Assembly: GCA_001600095.1 (NCBI GenBank)
Contig: BCIX01000006.1
Location: 1,412,412 to 1,476,411, forward strand
DNA: 64,000 nt
DNA from: Bullera alba
Lineage: Eukaryota > Basidiomycota > Tremellomycetes > Tremellales > Bulleraceae
Direction of reading: 5' to 3'
Part shown: in pieces, positions 1-11,656 of the stretch
Layout: each line of letters begins with the position of its first letter
How positions within the stretch are numbered: the stretch's first letter is position 1
Translations under genes and position numbers: made by a program
Notes under the pieces: model-generated
Seen by the model: the letters and a program-made list of their open reading frames with translations, nothing else
The model's database searches: none
Told to the model about the DNA's origin: nothing

Positions 1-636
1 TGATCAGCAGTAGCTCGGGTACTGTCATTGGACACTCACTGTAATGTTCATGGCGTGGTCGTGTCAGTGTCTCTGATTATGTCAGTGACGGAGCGACATC
101 GGACATATGCAGCTGTGAATGTGGATCACATCCCCGTCAGGTTCCACCTACGCCGTGGAGTAGGGCTGAACAACAAAGGATGAGCTGGGAGCAATGATCT
201 CCCCAGCCCGCCGATCTCTGACACGCCGACAAGGGGAGTCAGGGGGGGTCCTTCCTGGTCTTAGGCCTCCGCCTCGCGGTGCTGGTAGTGATAAAGTTGA
301 ACCGAGCCCGGATGATATGTTATGCATGGCAAAATCTAGAGCCGAAAGGTCACCAACAGCAAGTCACTCGCCCTCGAGTCGATCGAGTCGTTGATCTTGA
401 TATGATACCGTCGTAGGCTCGCAAGTCGCAACTAGCTCGTAATCGCGTTTTCGTCCGTGGTCGTGTGTACAGTCTATGCACAGTCGAGGTCGTCCCCATC
501 ATGGTATTCGTGGTTGTAGTCGTGTGAGTCGTGTATGGTGCTCGTATCTATGTTCATCTTGTAGCTGAGACCGTGACCGTAGGGAATCCACAGATCGGTG
601 TCGTGGCCGGGTTCAGCTCGAAAATGGTCGTCCATC
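1..636. other. Intergenic, no supported gene
   Basis: This stretch lies downstream of the protease-like gene that ends at 637. Only short open frames with no family resemblance occur on either strand. I see no RNA gene, repeat or clear regulatory site. Confidence 0.5.
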
Positions 637-2229
637 TCATCCCCAGACCTTCCCGAACCAGTTCCACGCGGTGGTGAGGAGAGAGGGCGATATTGAGACC
701 AAAGAGGGTTCGAGATCGTAGAGCTGGCGCATTCGGTCAAAGATGAATTCCATTGGCGTGGCGTACAAGAGTAACGAGACCTCGTTATCGTTGACCGGTC
801 CCCCCCAGACCATTGCGAGGACCCGCCCACGCTCGTCTATCACAGCTGAACCAGAATCCCCGCGCTTAGAGAAGGGTCCGGAAGTGCCGAAGACTAGGAG
901 AGCGAGCGTATCGACGTGCCCATTATGTTCTGTTGTCTGCCCGTTGTCATTGAACATGAACACCTTTGTGAAGTATTCCCGGCGAACTGATTTGATGGAA
1001 TTGATCGTACCGACCGTCTCTCCGGTTGCAGCTCCGCGCTTGAAGACTCTTGTCGGCTTGTCGTAAAAGTCCGAGAAGGGGGCAATCCCACTCACGCGGA
1101 GAGAATCACCGTCGAAGACCTCAGGGACGGGCGCGAACGCCGGCGCAACCGGCAATGTGTTCACGATTGGTACGAAGTTTGCCTTGAATCCCGGTGTCAG
1201 ACACTTTCGGTTCACCTCAATAAGCCCCCAGTCGTCCTCAAACCCCAGCCGCAAACCCGGTTTTAGTACCGTGCCAGCCAGAGGCGATCCACTCGGGTGC
1301 CATACAATTCCGCGGCCGCCTCGTGAGAAGCACAACACCTTGCCGATGACTCGGTTCTCTTCGTCCTTCCAAGCATTACCGTTGAGTCGTTGCAGCAATC
1401 GTTCCAGCTGGTCTGCCAATTGTTTCTCTGGGTCCACTTCGGCCGAGCTAGGAGCAGATTGTCCCAACTCCATGAACCCAGCGCGCGCAAGAGCGATATC
1501 ACGATGCCTATCTTGCTCCCTGGCGAGTGTGTCAAGACGTTCTCCATAGGAGTTGCGGCCGAGGAGCATGACTGTGGCTCCTGGACGAGGTGCTGAATGA
1601 GGAGACCGTTCTGTTGTGGTTTCGTCCGCCAGCACATGACCACACGTGAGAAGGAAGAGCTCCGGTCGACCTTCCAGTCGCAGAAAGACGCCCCCGGTGC
1701 CTCGACCATCCGGTTTGGTGATTGGCGCGATATCCATTCCCATGCAGAGTTGGAAGCCTAGCTCGTACCGGCGAGTGCTGCTGACGAGACCGTTGGCGAG
1801 GAAAGGAGGTGAGAACAACGAGACAGTGCTCAGGTGAATCTCCACGAAGACTCCATTGATTCCATGCGACTGAAGAACATCATTGCAGCGAGCAGAGAAT
1901 GCCCCGGCCGATTTTCTCGAAGCCGCTTCATCCCTAGCACCGACGTATACAACGACTGGTGCTCGCTCCGCTTCGTCATCTTGTTCGGTGGGAGAAAGAA
2001 CGCCACTAGGTCGGTAGAGCCGAATCACGTCGATGTGGGTCATAGGGATTCCCATGTCGTTGATGACATCCAATAGCGCGGGAAGGATGGTGCTCTCCCA
2101 GACCTGGACGATGGGATGATCGTCCCGGAGACAGAGCGCCACTTCATTTTCCGTGAAGGGTTGTGGTGGGCCATCTCGACAGGGATTGGTCGTTGCGAGG
2201 AGCGTCAAGTGATGATCTGGACAACTCAT
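637..2229 (-). CDS. Trypsin-like (PA clan) serine protease domain protein, intronless
   Basis: One uninterrupted frame of 530 residues. The C-terminal half looks like a chymotrypsin-fold peptidase: a histidine motif LLTCGHVLAD (His about 198), a serine motif KRGDSGSAV (Ser about 459) followed by a typical GRVLAMVWGG strand, and candidate aspartates in RDIALA (about 244) or EDDWGLIEV (about 333). The N-terminal 150 residues are unlike known peptidase domains. There is no signal peptide or membrane segment, so it is probably intracellular. Related intronless GDSG-type proteins occur in many fungi, with substrates unknown. The lack of introns contrasts with most neighbours. The protease fold is well supported; activity and role are inferred. 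Confidence 0.85.
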   Translation of the reverse strand: MSCPDHHLTLLATTNPCRDGPPQPFTENEVALCLRDDHPIVQVWESTILPALLDVINDMGIPMTHIDVIRLYRPSGVLSPTEQDDEAERAPVVVYVGARDEAASRKSAGAFSARCNDVLQSHGINGVFVEIHLSTVSLFSPPFLANGLVSSTRRYELGFQLCMGMDIAPITKPDGRGTGGVFLRLEGRPELFLLTCGHVLADETTTERSPHSAPRPGATVMLLGRNSYGERLDTLAREQDRHRDIALARAGFMELGQSAPSSAEVDPEKQLADQLERLLQRLNGNAWKDEENRVIGKVLCFSRGGRGIVWHPSGSPLAGTVLKPGLRLGFEDDWGLIEVNRKCLTPGFKANFVPIVNTLPVAPAFAPVPEVFDGDSLRVSGIAPFSDFYDKPTRVFKRGAATGETVGTINSIKSVRREYFTKVFMFNDNGQTTEHNGHVDTLALLVFGTSGPFSKRGDSGSAVIDERGRVLAMVWGGPVNDNEVSLLLYATPMEFIFDRMRQLYDLEPSLVSISPSLLTTAWNWFGKVWG

Positions 2230-2919
2230 CGGGGTGTTGCGTCGATGGTTCTACATTGAAGGAGGGAGAAGTGCATCGCGTCGTCGAGCGTTGCCAGTCT
2301 GAGACCAGCATGGATTACTCTAGCTAGCAAATGCTCATCAACGTGACCATAAGTACTAGCTACGTCAACAGCTACATCGACCTCGTTGTCGACGGACTCG
2401 ACGCGAGGGCTACGCGAGGCAAAGTGCAAACAAAGGGAGTCTGGGAGAACCTCGAGAATATTAGGAGTCGTCGCTCCACTGACTACAAACTTACCGTCAT
2501 TGTTGAGGCATATTAGAACGAACTCCCCGCAACTGTAATGCCCTACCCATAATTTGTAAGCGGAGTCTGGGTTCTTCTCCGTGCGTCAGTTGCAGTTTAC
2601 ACTTTCTAATGGTACAACACGAAGTAGATCGTAGTGCTTGTCACAAGGCTCGTAATGACAAAGACTAGACGCTAATGAACCGACATCTACTGTAATTACA
2701 ACTTGATCCTAATGTACTGACTACTGATCCAAGTGGAGTTTGAATTCATTTGGATTGCTCTGAGCTACGATTCAATGGTCAATGACGATGCTGGAGGAGC
2801 CTCAGCGGGAGAGGAGACCCTGGTCACAACACGCTGCCGCATGTACGGTACACCGAAAGTAGGCAACCATGAGACGGCGCCACAAGGGATACATCTACAT
2901 TCTACTTGTATACAATTTT
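2230..2919. other. Intergenic, no supported gene
   Basis: This gap lies between the start of the protease-like gene and the 3' end of the phosphodiesterase gene. It has only short unconvincing open frames and no recognisable element. Confidence 0.5.
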
Positions 2920-5149
2920 CTACTGCGCAAGTTCAGACTTCAACCTCTGTTCGTCCGACGTCAACCCCAGATATCGGTCCCAAAACCCTTTGGTCCCATT
3001 ATGCGCTGGCTCTATGTCTTCTAAGCCCATCAATCGCATGACCAATGAGAACACCTCCAAGTTGGCAAAACCTGAGTCCAGGTCAGCTCAAGATCTCAGT
3101 GATCTGACAGAAATCGCGATCACGCAAGCTACTCACTTTCCATGACAGGCGGGTCTAGCGATATCCAACCTCGCTTGGTTTCCCGCTTGACCTCCTGCTT
3201 CCGTGCGACCAGCTTAAGCTGCCGAGCGAAAGGTCCATGTGCAAGGAAGATCGCTTGCATGTCCGGATGCACGTTATCTAGGCAGGAATCATCAGTAGAT
3301 GCTCTTATGGCAGTAAGGGTAAGATACGATGACTTACCGTAGCCATGGTTGCCCTTGGGCGAGTATTCGCCTTTATGAATCGTATCAAATTCATGCTGAG
3401 AAGGGTCAGCGACATTCGCCATAGTGCATCCCTAAACCACACTCACATGATCAGTCAAAGCCCAGCCTAAATGCGGTACCACGTATATCGGCGCGATCCT
3501 CTCCGTTGAGTTAAAGTGCCATCGCTCGGGCATGGTCTCGTGGGTATACCTGATTCGCATCAGCACACGCCGAGGACAAGATATCCGAAGAGTGAACGCA
3601 CACTGCAAAAGTCCCCCCAGACTGGCCCGCCGCTACGAGCAGTCTGTCGAGATATACATCGACAGGAGAGCCTTTCTTGAATCTCAGACCAACAGAGGGC
3701 CAGCCTTCACACCGTCAGCTTGTCAAATGCACAATCCTTCTGCAGTCTCACCATCTCGATGCTCGATATTAGCGTATCCCTCTTCGCCCAATATGTCGTC
3801 GAGCCAAATCAGCCTTTCGTTGGCCGTACTTGTCATTCCTAGATAGGACCCTCGTCAGCTTCCCGAAACTCTTCGACAGCTGACGAAAGCACTCTACTCA
3901 CCGTGATCAGAAACAATCACCACATTGACAATGTCCGTTAAATTGCGGTCTTGCAGTTCCGAAACTAAGTCACCGACGAAGGCGTCGACTAGAACAAGTG
4001 CTTCCTCCACCTCAACCGATTCTGGTCCACCTTGATGACCTTGCTGATCGACATTGGGTATGTACGTGGTGATGAGGTGAGGTCTATCCGACAGATCCTG
4101 GTCCAGCCAGTTGAGCACCTGGGTGAGCTTGTCCGCCGGGCTCATTTTCTGCTTGCGGTCAGGCAAAATCGCCAAACCGGTCAATGGACTCACCTTGAAT
4201 GGGACAAAATATGACGGAGCATACCCAGCCGAAGTTACCGGCGGTCCTGGCCTGTTTGAATTCGTCAGCAACAGCTGGCAGAGGCGGATCACAGAGATGA
4301 TACTACTCACCACATGATGTTCGCGGCCTTGCGGCCCCCTCTTTCCGCTACACTCCACATCGGCTCTCCCCACCACCAATCCGGGTCCCAACTCTGCTCG
4401 TGCTTGGTGTACACGAAATGCCGCCCATGCTCTGGGTCGAAGAAGTCATTCGCGACTATCCCATGAGATTCGGGATATAGACCCGTCATAAGTGACCAAT
4501 GGTTCGGAAAGGTGAGGGTTGGAAATCGGGGTTGCATCGATTCCGCTCTCAGGCCGTGGGTTGAGTTGGCGAGTTTGAGCAAGTTGGGCACGAGATGTGG
4601 GTGTGATTCGAAATATGCGGGTCTGAAGCCGTCCAAAGAGACGAGTATCGTTGTAGAGTGGAACGAGTGGGTACCATTGTAGAAGAGGGGGAGAGCCGGA
4701 GAGGAGCCTGGATTGAGGTGAAATATCCGTCCTATCAACCATAGAACCACTAGTAGAGGCGGGATAGCAAACAGATAGAGCAGATTTCGGGGTAGCTATA
4801 AGGTATAGTGTCAGCCTTACTTTCACCTTAATGGACTTATTGAGCTTACGGAGACGCCCAGTACGTTGACCCGGTCATCCTTTGATGCCCGAAGGTGTTG
4901 AGAGGCTGAGGACCTGTGTTCTAGCAGCGTCTGAGCCTCACTACTCTGCTGACCGGGTACATATCCCTCTTCCTCGTGAGAGTCTCCATACCGATCCCTG
5001 TCGACGATATGTGATGTGCCTTTTGCCTGTTGACTACCATCCCGGAGATCTCCCTCTTCCAACGAGTTGACCAAGCCGAAGCTGTGAGGATGAGATTGCC
5101 GAGATTGATCCGCTTGAGCCACCTCTTCTAGCGGTATGGATCCCGACAT
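2920..5149 (-). CDS. Type II membrane nucleotide pyrophosphatase/phosphodiesterase (NPP family)
   Basis: Multi-exon gene of the alkaline-phosphatase superfamily, type I phosphodiesterase/NPP, which cleaves nucleotide phosphodiester or pyrophosphate bonds on the outer or lumenal face of membranes. The first exon (MSGSIPLEE, from 5149) is a hydrophilic cytosolic N-terminus. Its donor at about 4853 joins at about 4799 to a hydrophobic anchor, LLYLFAIPPLLVVLWLIG. The catalytic domain then shows ILVSLDGFRPAYFE (metal ligand Asp), FPTLTFPNHWSLMTG (nucleophile Thr), YIPNVDQQGH, VIVSDHGE and HGYGN/DNVHPDMQAIFLAHGP. The last exon carries LEVFSLVMRLMGLEDIEPAHNGT and stops at 2920-2922. All core metal-binding motifs are visible. 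It is divergent from the aminotransferase gene across about 380 bp. The substrate is not deducible. Confidence 0.9.
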
Positions 5150-5532
5150 GGTACTACAGTAGTACCATTGCTGCCTGACCGTTTGCGTATGTCCCTTCGG
5201 TATGCTTTGATGAAAGTTTGGGGAAAGATACATGAGCCCGCCTCCATGAGATCCTTTGTGTGGTGCTGCTGTTGCTAGTGCACGTTTCAGGTTGAAAGTC
5301 ACCGTGGGAACGTATTCAAGACCCTGAAAGTGGAGGCTGGAACCGAGAGCCAAGATCCGGGATTCGACTCGAGATCTCGAGAGATAAGGTAGTTGTCGGG
5401 TAGTTGGATGACCGAGTCGTTCGACGCATCCATCTCATCGTCCAGCTGTGCATATATAGGATCACATCGTTCATTAGATCGCAACACTTCTGATACGCCG
5501 TACATCTTGTCCTCGAAGACACGGTACTCAAA
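5150..5532. promoter_or_regulatory. Shared divergent promoter region (phosphodiesterase / aminotransferase)
   Basis: This 383 bp region separates two divergent start codons. A TATATA box-like stretch at 5452-5457 lies about 80 bp before the aminotransferase start. The promoter role is inferred from position. Confidence 0.4.
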
Positions 5533-7526
5533 ATGGACACAAACGGCGTTAGAACCATCAGCGCGACCGACGGCACAAGCACGCCTCAGCACAATGAGGC
5601 GTATCACAAGGGCTACTTCCTGAGCGAGAAGGGTCAGCAGACTGAGATCGACGGTAGTGAGTGATCAGCTGTCTTGCTTAGATGTGACATGTGATAGCTA
5701 AGCGATCGCTAAATGATATCTGCAGTCCGAGGACTACTCATCCACGAGAAACCCGGCGTCGTTTCCTTCGTGAGTGACAGTAAGATGTCGGATAACGCGT
5801 AGTGAGCTGACTCATGACACGATCAGCTGTAAGCTTCCGTAAATCCCTAGATCACGCTTGAGAGGAATCCCTAATGTGATCGACAGTGCTGGAAAGCCCA
5901 ACCCTCACACATTCCCCTTCGAATCGATAGTGCTCAACCTCAAACCTCCCCTCGGTCACCCAGAAGGCTCTCTCGGCGTCACTTCCTTGACTATCGATGG
6001 CTTCGATCTGGATTCTGCTCTTCAATATGGCCCAACCTCTGGTCTGCCCAAGTTTCGGGCTCTGCTCGAGGAGTTCCAGAGCAAGATCCACAACCGGCCT
6101 CAAGACCCGTCCAACTGGACTGTGACGACAGGAGGTGGAAGTCAGGATATGATGGTCAAGGTGAGTAGTCATCTCACTATTACTTGGGTATCCTCCTGAC
6201 TGCTACTTGGTAGACCTTCACGGCAGTGCTGAACCCCGGAGACCCGCTTCTGGTAGAGACGCCTGTATACGCCGGAGTAATTCCAGCATTGAGGGATCTC
6301 AAAGCAAAGATGATAGGTCAGCTGCCGGATCCCCCGTCACGATAACCCAGCTGATTGCTAGCAGAGGTCTCTGTGGACGAATACGGGCTTTCTGCTACCC
6401 ACCTAGAAGAGCTCCTATCCACCTGGCCGGCTGATCAGAAGAGGCCAAAGGTCGTATAGTGAGCTGACTGTCATTCTGTCATGAGGGAAGCTGACGCTCG
6501 CTTTCAAGCACTGTGCCCGTAGGATGTAACCCCTCTGGATGCTCCCACTCCCTTGAGAGGAAGAGAGCGGTGTTGGAGGTCTGCAAAAAGTACAACCTGC
6601 TCATCATGGAGGGTGAGCACAACTCATGTTGGGCTGTTCATCCAGAGCTGAAAACGACTTCATAATAGATGATCCATATTGTGAGCCTTCGTCCCGATGT
6701 CTTACGGACTCAAACTGACTGCTTTCAGATTTCCTTGCGCAAAACCGGACACCCAGTTACTTCGAAATTGAACTCGAGTATTTCCCACAAGGGGGACACG
6801 TCGTTCGGTTCGACTCGTTCTCGAAGCTCCTTTCTGCTGGATTGAGATTGGGATTCGCTACTGGGCCTAAGGAGATCCTGCACTCTATAGACGTATCTTC
6901 GGCAGGTGAGTCTATCCTGCGTTTGTCCTGTGTATACTGACGCTACTCTAGGCGCCAATCTGCACACGAGTGGAGCGTCCCAGGCCATCGCCTATCGACT
7001 GATGCAACACTGTGAGCAGCAGAGGAGCCATAACCTCCTTTGAATGTAGTTGACGTTCGATCATCTTAGGGGGACTCGACGGGTTCTTGAACCATGCTCA
7101 ACAAGTAGCCAACTTCTACGCCGATCGGAGAGAGAAGTTCGAGGCGATCGCGCGGAAACACCTGGACGGGCTGGCGACCTGGAACAGTCCTGTGGCGGGA
7201 ATGTTCCTCTGGATCGACTTGAGCCCTGCTGGCGTCACCGACAGCTTCAAGCTTATCCGGACGGAAGCGCTGGCCAAGGGTGTACTCGCCATTCCGGGCT
7301 ATACGTGAGCGATCCCCCATTCCCTCTCGTTTCTCTCTCAAAACTCGATTCAATTCTTCCGATCGTCACGCTGACTCGGTACAATAGATTCTACCCGAAT
7401 GGTCGGAAGAGCTCCCACGTCCGGACGAGTTTCTCCCTCGTCGACCTGGAGACCGAAGCGGACGAGGGATTCAGGCGACTTGCCGAGGCCATCAAGGAGT
7501 GGCAGAGGGACAACCGGAAGCAGTGA
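5533..7526 (+). CDS. PLP-dependent aminotransferase, aromatic / 2-aminoadipate type (Aro8-like)
   Basis: Fold-type I, class I/II aminotransferase like yeast Aro8, which transaminates aromatic amino acids, 2-aminoadipate or kynurenine with 2-oxo acids. Across about nine exons the frame reads [83 protein letters not shown], then [16 protein letters not shown], which holds the PLP lysine. The C-terminal domain reads [29 protein letters not shown] and [11 protein letters not shown]. The end at 7526 fits the family. The start [10 protein letters not shown] at 5533 is the likely ATG; a small exon near 5826-5840 is uncertain. No targeting signal is obvious, so it is probably cytosolic. Aro8-like specificity is inferred. 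Confidence 0.92.
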
Positions 7527-7658
7527 AGGAGAAGCTAGATTTGTACAGGAGTTTCACGCAGTAAGATCACAGTATACCTTGACGGAAGGACATATGATGC
7601 ACAGGATAATCGATGGCATCAGCAAATGGCAACCGCACTACATGATACTGATATGATA

Positions 7659-9282
7659 CTACAGAAGGGAACCCAGGCCGAACATGGATAAGAGGGACAG
7701 CAGGAGTAATCCCTCCACGACGTGTATGGGAACTCCTATCCTCGTCCCCGCGCCCAGCACAGTTGTCGCATTGGTATCGAGGATTTTCTGCTCATTGTCA
7801 GCTCACGACGGTTGATCTGCCCCTGGACTGGACGAAACTCACCGGGATACCACTTCCATTGACGGCGGAATAGGCCCAACCAGTTGTTGAGTCGGTCTTG
7901 TCGGGATCATCGGCGCATCGGATACTAACGCTCTTGACCGTGTTCCAGAAGTATCCGGCGTTCTTGTAATCCGGGTCGGACCAGTCGATCATTCCGCCAG
8001 CCCAATCTATAGTTCCTTGAGCAGAGCCTTCGATCCCTGCTGGCCAGATGGAAAGCTGGACTCGAGACGGGGTCATGGGGTAGTGGCTAATCGAGAGGCT
8101 TGGATTCAGCAATAGGTAGACGTGGCACCTCGAATCGGCTTACGCGTTGCCCTCGCCGTCGATCGTCTCGTCCTTCTTGACTGCGCGAACGACTTTGCCA
8201 TCGATAGCCCAGTTCAAATAATCTTCCTGCCAGTCAAGCTGCAAAGAGCGTCAGCTACGGACGGGAAAGCACACACGCAAGCCCACGGTGAAAGTATGGA
8301 AGTCTGCCGATGTGTCACTGCCGACATCTATAACCTGGCCTTGAGTCTCGGAGTCTATGGGTTCGTCAGCTCCGATATCACAAGTCTACATTGAGACCCC
8401 TCGGATTCAGATGTTGTACCCACAGTTGGCGATACCGAGATACCAGAAATTGGTCTGACCGTGGGTGACGTTCGACCCGGGGAACTCCTGGACAATCGGT
8501 CAGCTAGGTTCGGACTTTCACTCGATCGATATAGCTTACCCAGTCGATCTCGTCTTTGACATCTGACATCGTGATCGCGGCTGTGACGACGCCTTTCCAT
8601 TTCGACGTCTCTGAAGATGTGATCAGCCTGGTCACAGGTTCTGTTTGTAGGACATACCGATAACAAAGTCAATAGCGCCGTAATGGACATATCGCGTGGA
8701 TGAGATCCTCGTGCCGCCTGAGACGTTAGTTATACCAACTATGGAATCTACCGCATCTATCGCTCACCATTGGTCTGATTCAGTGTGAGTCGCATTCCAT
8801 CCGGGACGATCTCCACATGGCCACTGTTTACTGTTAAGCAGTATCAGCATCTCCGAAACTCACACCACCTCGACAGTGACTTGGCCGAGGTACAGTGACT
8901 CACCGACCCAGTCGTATGCCGTGGCATTACCGTCGTACAGGGTGGAGTTGACCTGTACTCTGGACAGATCGCTGAATGACGTTGTACCGCTTTGACAAAG
9001 TGGATTGGGCATACATGAGGTAGGGGTGTGCGAGGCTATAGTTTATGTCAGTCTTTCATCCATCCAAAATTCTTCCACTTCATATCGGATTGATACTGCA
9101 AACGACTCACCTAGAGGCTCACATCCACCGAGGCAGAAGGTGTCGATACCACAGAACCCAAATTCGGAGCAGCATGGCGCTGAGGCAGGACACAGGCTGG
9201 TCGCATTACAAGTTTGCGCTGAAGTTTGCGTGATGGCGAGGGTGAGGCCCAGGATTAGACCGTATAGAGTGAAAGAAGGCAT
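7659..9282 (-). CDS. GPI-anchored GH16 chitin-glucan transglycosylase (Crh/Utr2-like)
   Basis: Cell-wall enzyme of the Crh family, which links chitin to beta-1,6/1,3-glucan at the cell surface. The order is: signal peptide (MPSFTLYGLILGLTLAITQT), a small cysteine-rich chitin-binding-like module (LCPASAPCCSEFGFCG), a linker with SFSDLSRVQVNSTLYDG, then the GH16 domain with catalytic motif DEIDWEF followed by HGQTNFWYLGIANCG, and IDWAGGMIDWSD. The last exon, after an intron at about 7787-7837, gives a hydrophobic tail ending in GLLLLSLLSMFGLGSLL, typical of a GPI-anchor signal; stop at 7659-7661. Both glutamates of ExDxxE are present, so it should be active. Six or more introns. It is convergent with the aminotransferase gene, with 132 bp between stops. 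Confidence 0.92.
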
Positions 9283-9992
9283 GTTGAGTTGTCAATCCTC
9301 TATATCTGTAGTGGAGCTCGTGATATGTAGAACGGGAAGCGAGGAGCGTTGTTGCTGATCACGAATACGGCCAGCTTGTCGGGTTGGTCGATCAAAGGAG
9401 GTCGTCCGTCGTCATCCACTGACTTCGCTACTCTCAAAACCACTTTGGGTGTTATCTGGTCTGGCAGATTCATGTGAAGCGATGGTGTCCCATCACGTCC
9501 ATCACAAGATCAGATGCGTGGACTGATGTTGCCCGCGTGGTGTCTGAGCGACGGGGCTGGCGGGTGGTCGAGGCGTTAGAAAAGGGTTCTAAGGGCTCCG
9601 GGATTCCGGAGGTCCTTCCAGCACTCCTGGGTATCCAAAACGTTGCGGCGTACGGCTTGGTTCGGGAACGCGATGATACGGTGCACTTGTATGACTCGCA
9701 TGACCTTGCGCCGACGCCGAGCGAAGTGTACCATCGCCGCTGTAGGATCTGGACAGACAGGGAATGACTGATCGAGAGAGAACCAAACAACTCGATGTCA
9801 AAATCTGAAACGAGCTCGCCGATGACCGCGTTTCAGCCATCGGTCTCTGCTCTTGTTACTCTATCACCGTCAGCACGCATACAGCAGTCGTGCCAACGAA
9901 GGACCGCGCTATGAGAACACATGCACGCGCATCTCATACATCACTCGGATTCATGTTCATATTCTATGTATACCGCCCCCACCCTCCTTCTC
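9283..9992. other. Intergenic with one doubtful open stretch
   Basis: The region between the Crh gene start and the next gene's 3' end holds one open stretch (9423-9767, listed separately) and nothing else that I can support. Confidence 0.4.
9423..9767 (+). CDS. Possible small hypothetical gene or 3' exon (doubtful)
   Basis: An open frame of about 115 codons with a protein-like stretch (RGWRVVEALEKGSKG, IPEVLPALLGIQNVAAYGLV) and a stop at 9765-9767. It has no in-frame ATG, so if real it must be a last exon joined to an upstream exon that I cannot identify. The opposite strand is also open over part of it. No family is recognised. It may be chance. Confidence 0.2.
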   Translation, partial: LRYSQNHFGCYLVWQIHVKRWCPITSITRSDAWTDVARVVSERRGWRVVEALEKGSKGSGIPEVLPALLGIQNVAAYGLVRERDDTVHLYDSHDLAPTPSEVYHRRCRIWTDRE

Positions 9993-10898
9993 TCACACCT
10001 TGGTATTAGGAATCGTCACGTCAGTTGGGGCAACGGACGCTCTTCCTGATTCGGTAGCAGCCTCAGCGGGAGGAGCGGCGCTGACGGCGGATTCTGCTCC
10101 AATGTCGGTCTTACCAACAGCGATGTCCGTCTCGTTCTTGCGGTCTCCTCTGGCATGAATGTGGTCGAGATCGGCCCCAGTGCACCCCGCCATAAGTGAT
10201 ACAGCGGAGAGGAACCCTGCGGTGAACTCATCCATACTTGGAGGGCTGGCTTGAGCCCCATGACCGAGTATCCAATGAACATGTGCCAACACATTTGTTG
10301 AGTGGGCAGCCAGGGTATCGGAATATCCTCCTAGTTGCCCGGGCTCAGCTCGTGTCTTGTACATAGATCTCAAGCGGCTGAAAGTGCGTTGAGGGAAGGA
10401 CGACTGCGGAGGTTCAGTCACCGCAGCACTTGACGCGACCTCCGAAGCACTCTGTGATGCAGGTGTAGCTTCCCCAGGAGGCTTGGCCTTGAAGTAGCTT
10501 GGGGTCAGGTAATTGACATATGTCATCGGGTTGATCGCACTCTTGATAGTCTGTCCCCAGGTCGACTTGGTGGCCGCCGTGTCCGCCTCAGACTGCTTCT
10601 CGGCTCCAGTCACTGAAGTGGTGGCTGGAGCGACTGGTGTGGCGGGAGCCTCAGAAGCGGAAGCTGGGGCTCGACTTCGAAAGAGGTTGACCGGGTTGTA
10701 GCTGTAGGACAGGGGGTTGAAGTAGCTGCTCCAAGTCGATTTTGGCGCAGGATCCGCTTTTTCCGTCAGATCTGGTAGGCCGACCGTACTCCCAAGTCTG
10801 ACTCCTGGTGAGGCGAACAAGCTCTTCTCCGCGGTAACGGAGCTGTTGGCGAGGGACAGCGGCGCCTGTGTCTGTGTGGCGGTTGTTGTTGTTGACAT
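9993..10898 (-). CDS. Hypothetical intronless protein, low complexity with a short conserved-looking C-terminal helix
   Basis: A single frame of 301 residues, rich in Ser, Thr, Ala and Pro. Two related segments stand out: SLSYSYNPVNLFRSR preceded by STWSSYFNP, and STWGQTIKSAINPMTYVNYL, suggesting an internal repeat of an STW-x-NP-Y motif. A later part (SPPSMDEFTAGFLSAVSLMAG) could be an amphipathic helix. There is no signal peptide and no strong membrane segment. I do not recognise the family. The long frame in an intron-rich genome and the clean ATG support a real gene. Confidence 0.65.
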   Translation of the reverse strand: MSTTTTATQTQAPLSLANSSVTAEKSLFASPGVRLGSTVGLPDLTEKADPAPKSTWSSYFNPLSYSYNPVNLFRSRAPASASEAPATPVAPATTSVTGAEKQSEADTAATKSTWGQTIKSAINPMTYVNYLTPSYFKAKPPGEATPASQSASEVASSAAVTEPPQSSFPQRTFSRLRSMYKTRAEPGQLGGYSDTLAAHSTNVLAHVHWILGHGAQASPPSMDEFTAGFLSAVSLMAGCTGADLDHIHARGDRKNETDIAVGKTDIGAESAVSAAPPAEAATESGRASVAPTDVTIPNTKV

Positions 10899-11656
10899 GG
10901 TCGTGGATGTGGTGAATGTACTGTAGTAAGGTGAGGGCTATTTCTGATTGCGTGTCGGGTGAAGTGGGGATAGTTACGGGGGTGGCGACGAGTCTGCTAG
11001 AAGTACACGAAAGACGACTCAGAGTCCATCTTCAATCCTTTGACATCAGCTGAAAGGACGGGATTTCGCTAGACGTTTCCACCGAGTCAGGTTTGCGGTC
11101 AAGTGTGGCAGTGGTGGAAAGAAGACGGTCCAGTTCCATGAGAGTCACCGTCGAGTCTTTCAGTCTGCGCTGCGTTAGGTGTCGAGACCGTGCAGCTCAT
11201 GCAAGTGGATGTGAGAGCAATGCTAGACCAGCGAAGGAAAGATAGCGTCGAGATTGCGTCGAGGTCTTTGCGGCACAATTGCGGCAGGAGCTGGATGAGC
11301 AAGCAGCGATTAGGCACGCGCTTCGTTTGGCGCCTACCTCGTTTCAGGCGGGCGGTCTTGCTCGAGGCTCTCGATCCGCAACTGATATTTGCAGGCCTAT
11401 CAAAAGGCGAGACTGAGAGCACGCTCTTAGTCTTCGTCCCCGACCGTCGACGCTATCTCTTTGCTCTGCCTTACTCGCATCTTGTGTACCTGTTCTGCCT
11501 CGACTAGCCGATCATCAATGTCCTCATAGACAGCATGGAACGTTCTGGTCTCGATACATGGACAGCAATGCACATGTCTCGCCAGCCATGGGGTCTTCGT
11601 CCACCCTTGTCGTATCTGGAGTCTGGACAAAGGATCTAATTCCGCCGTCATAACCG
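10899..11656. other. Intergenic upstream of the TOR-like gene
   Basis: About 760 bp with overlapping short open frames on both strands (11190-11507 plus, 11427-11650 minus). None shows family motifs, and none supplies the HEAT repeats that a full TOR protein would have here. It probably holds both promoters. Confidence 0.45.

Noticed and set aside
11427..11650. Open frame on the minus strand starting 6 bp from the TOR-like start
   Set aside because: No family resemblance, no plausible downstream exon, and the two starts would leave no room for promoters.
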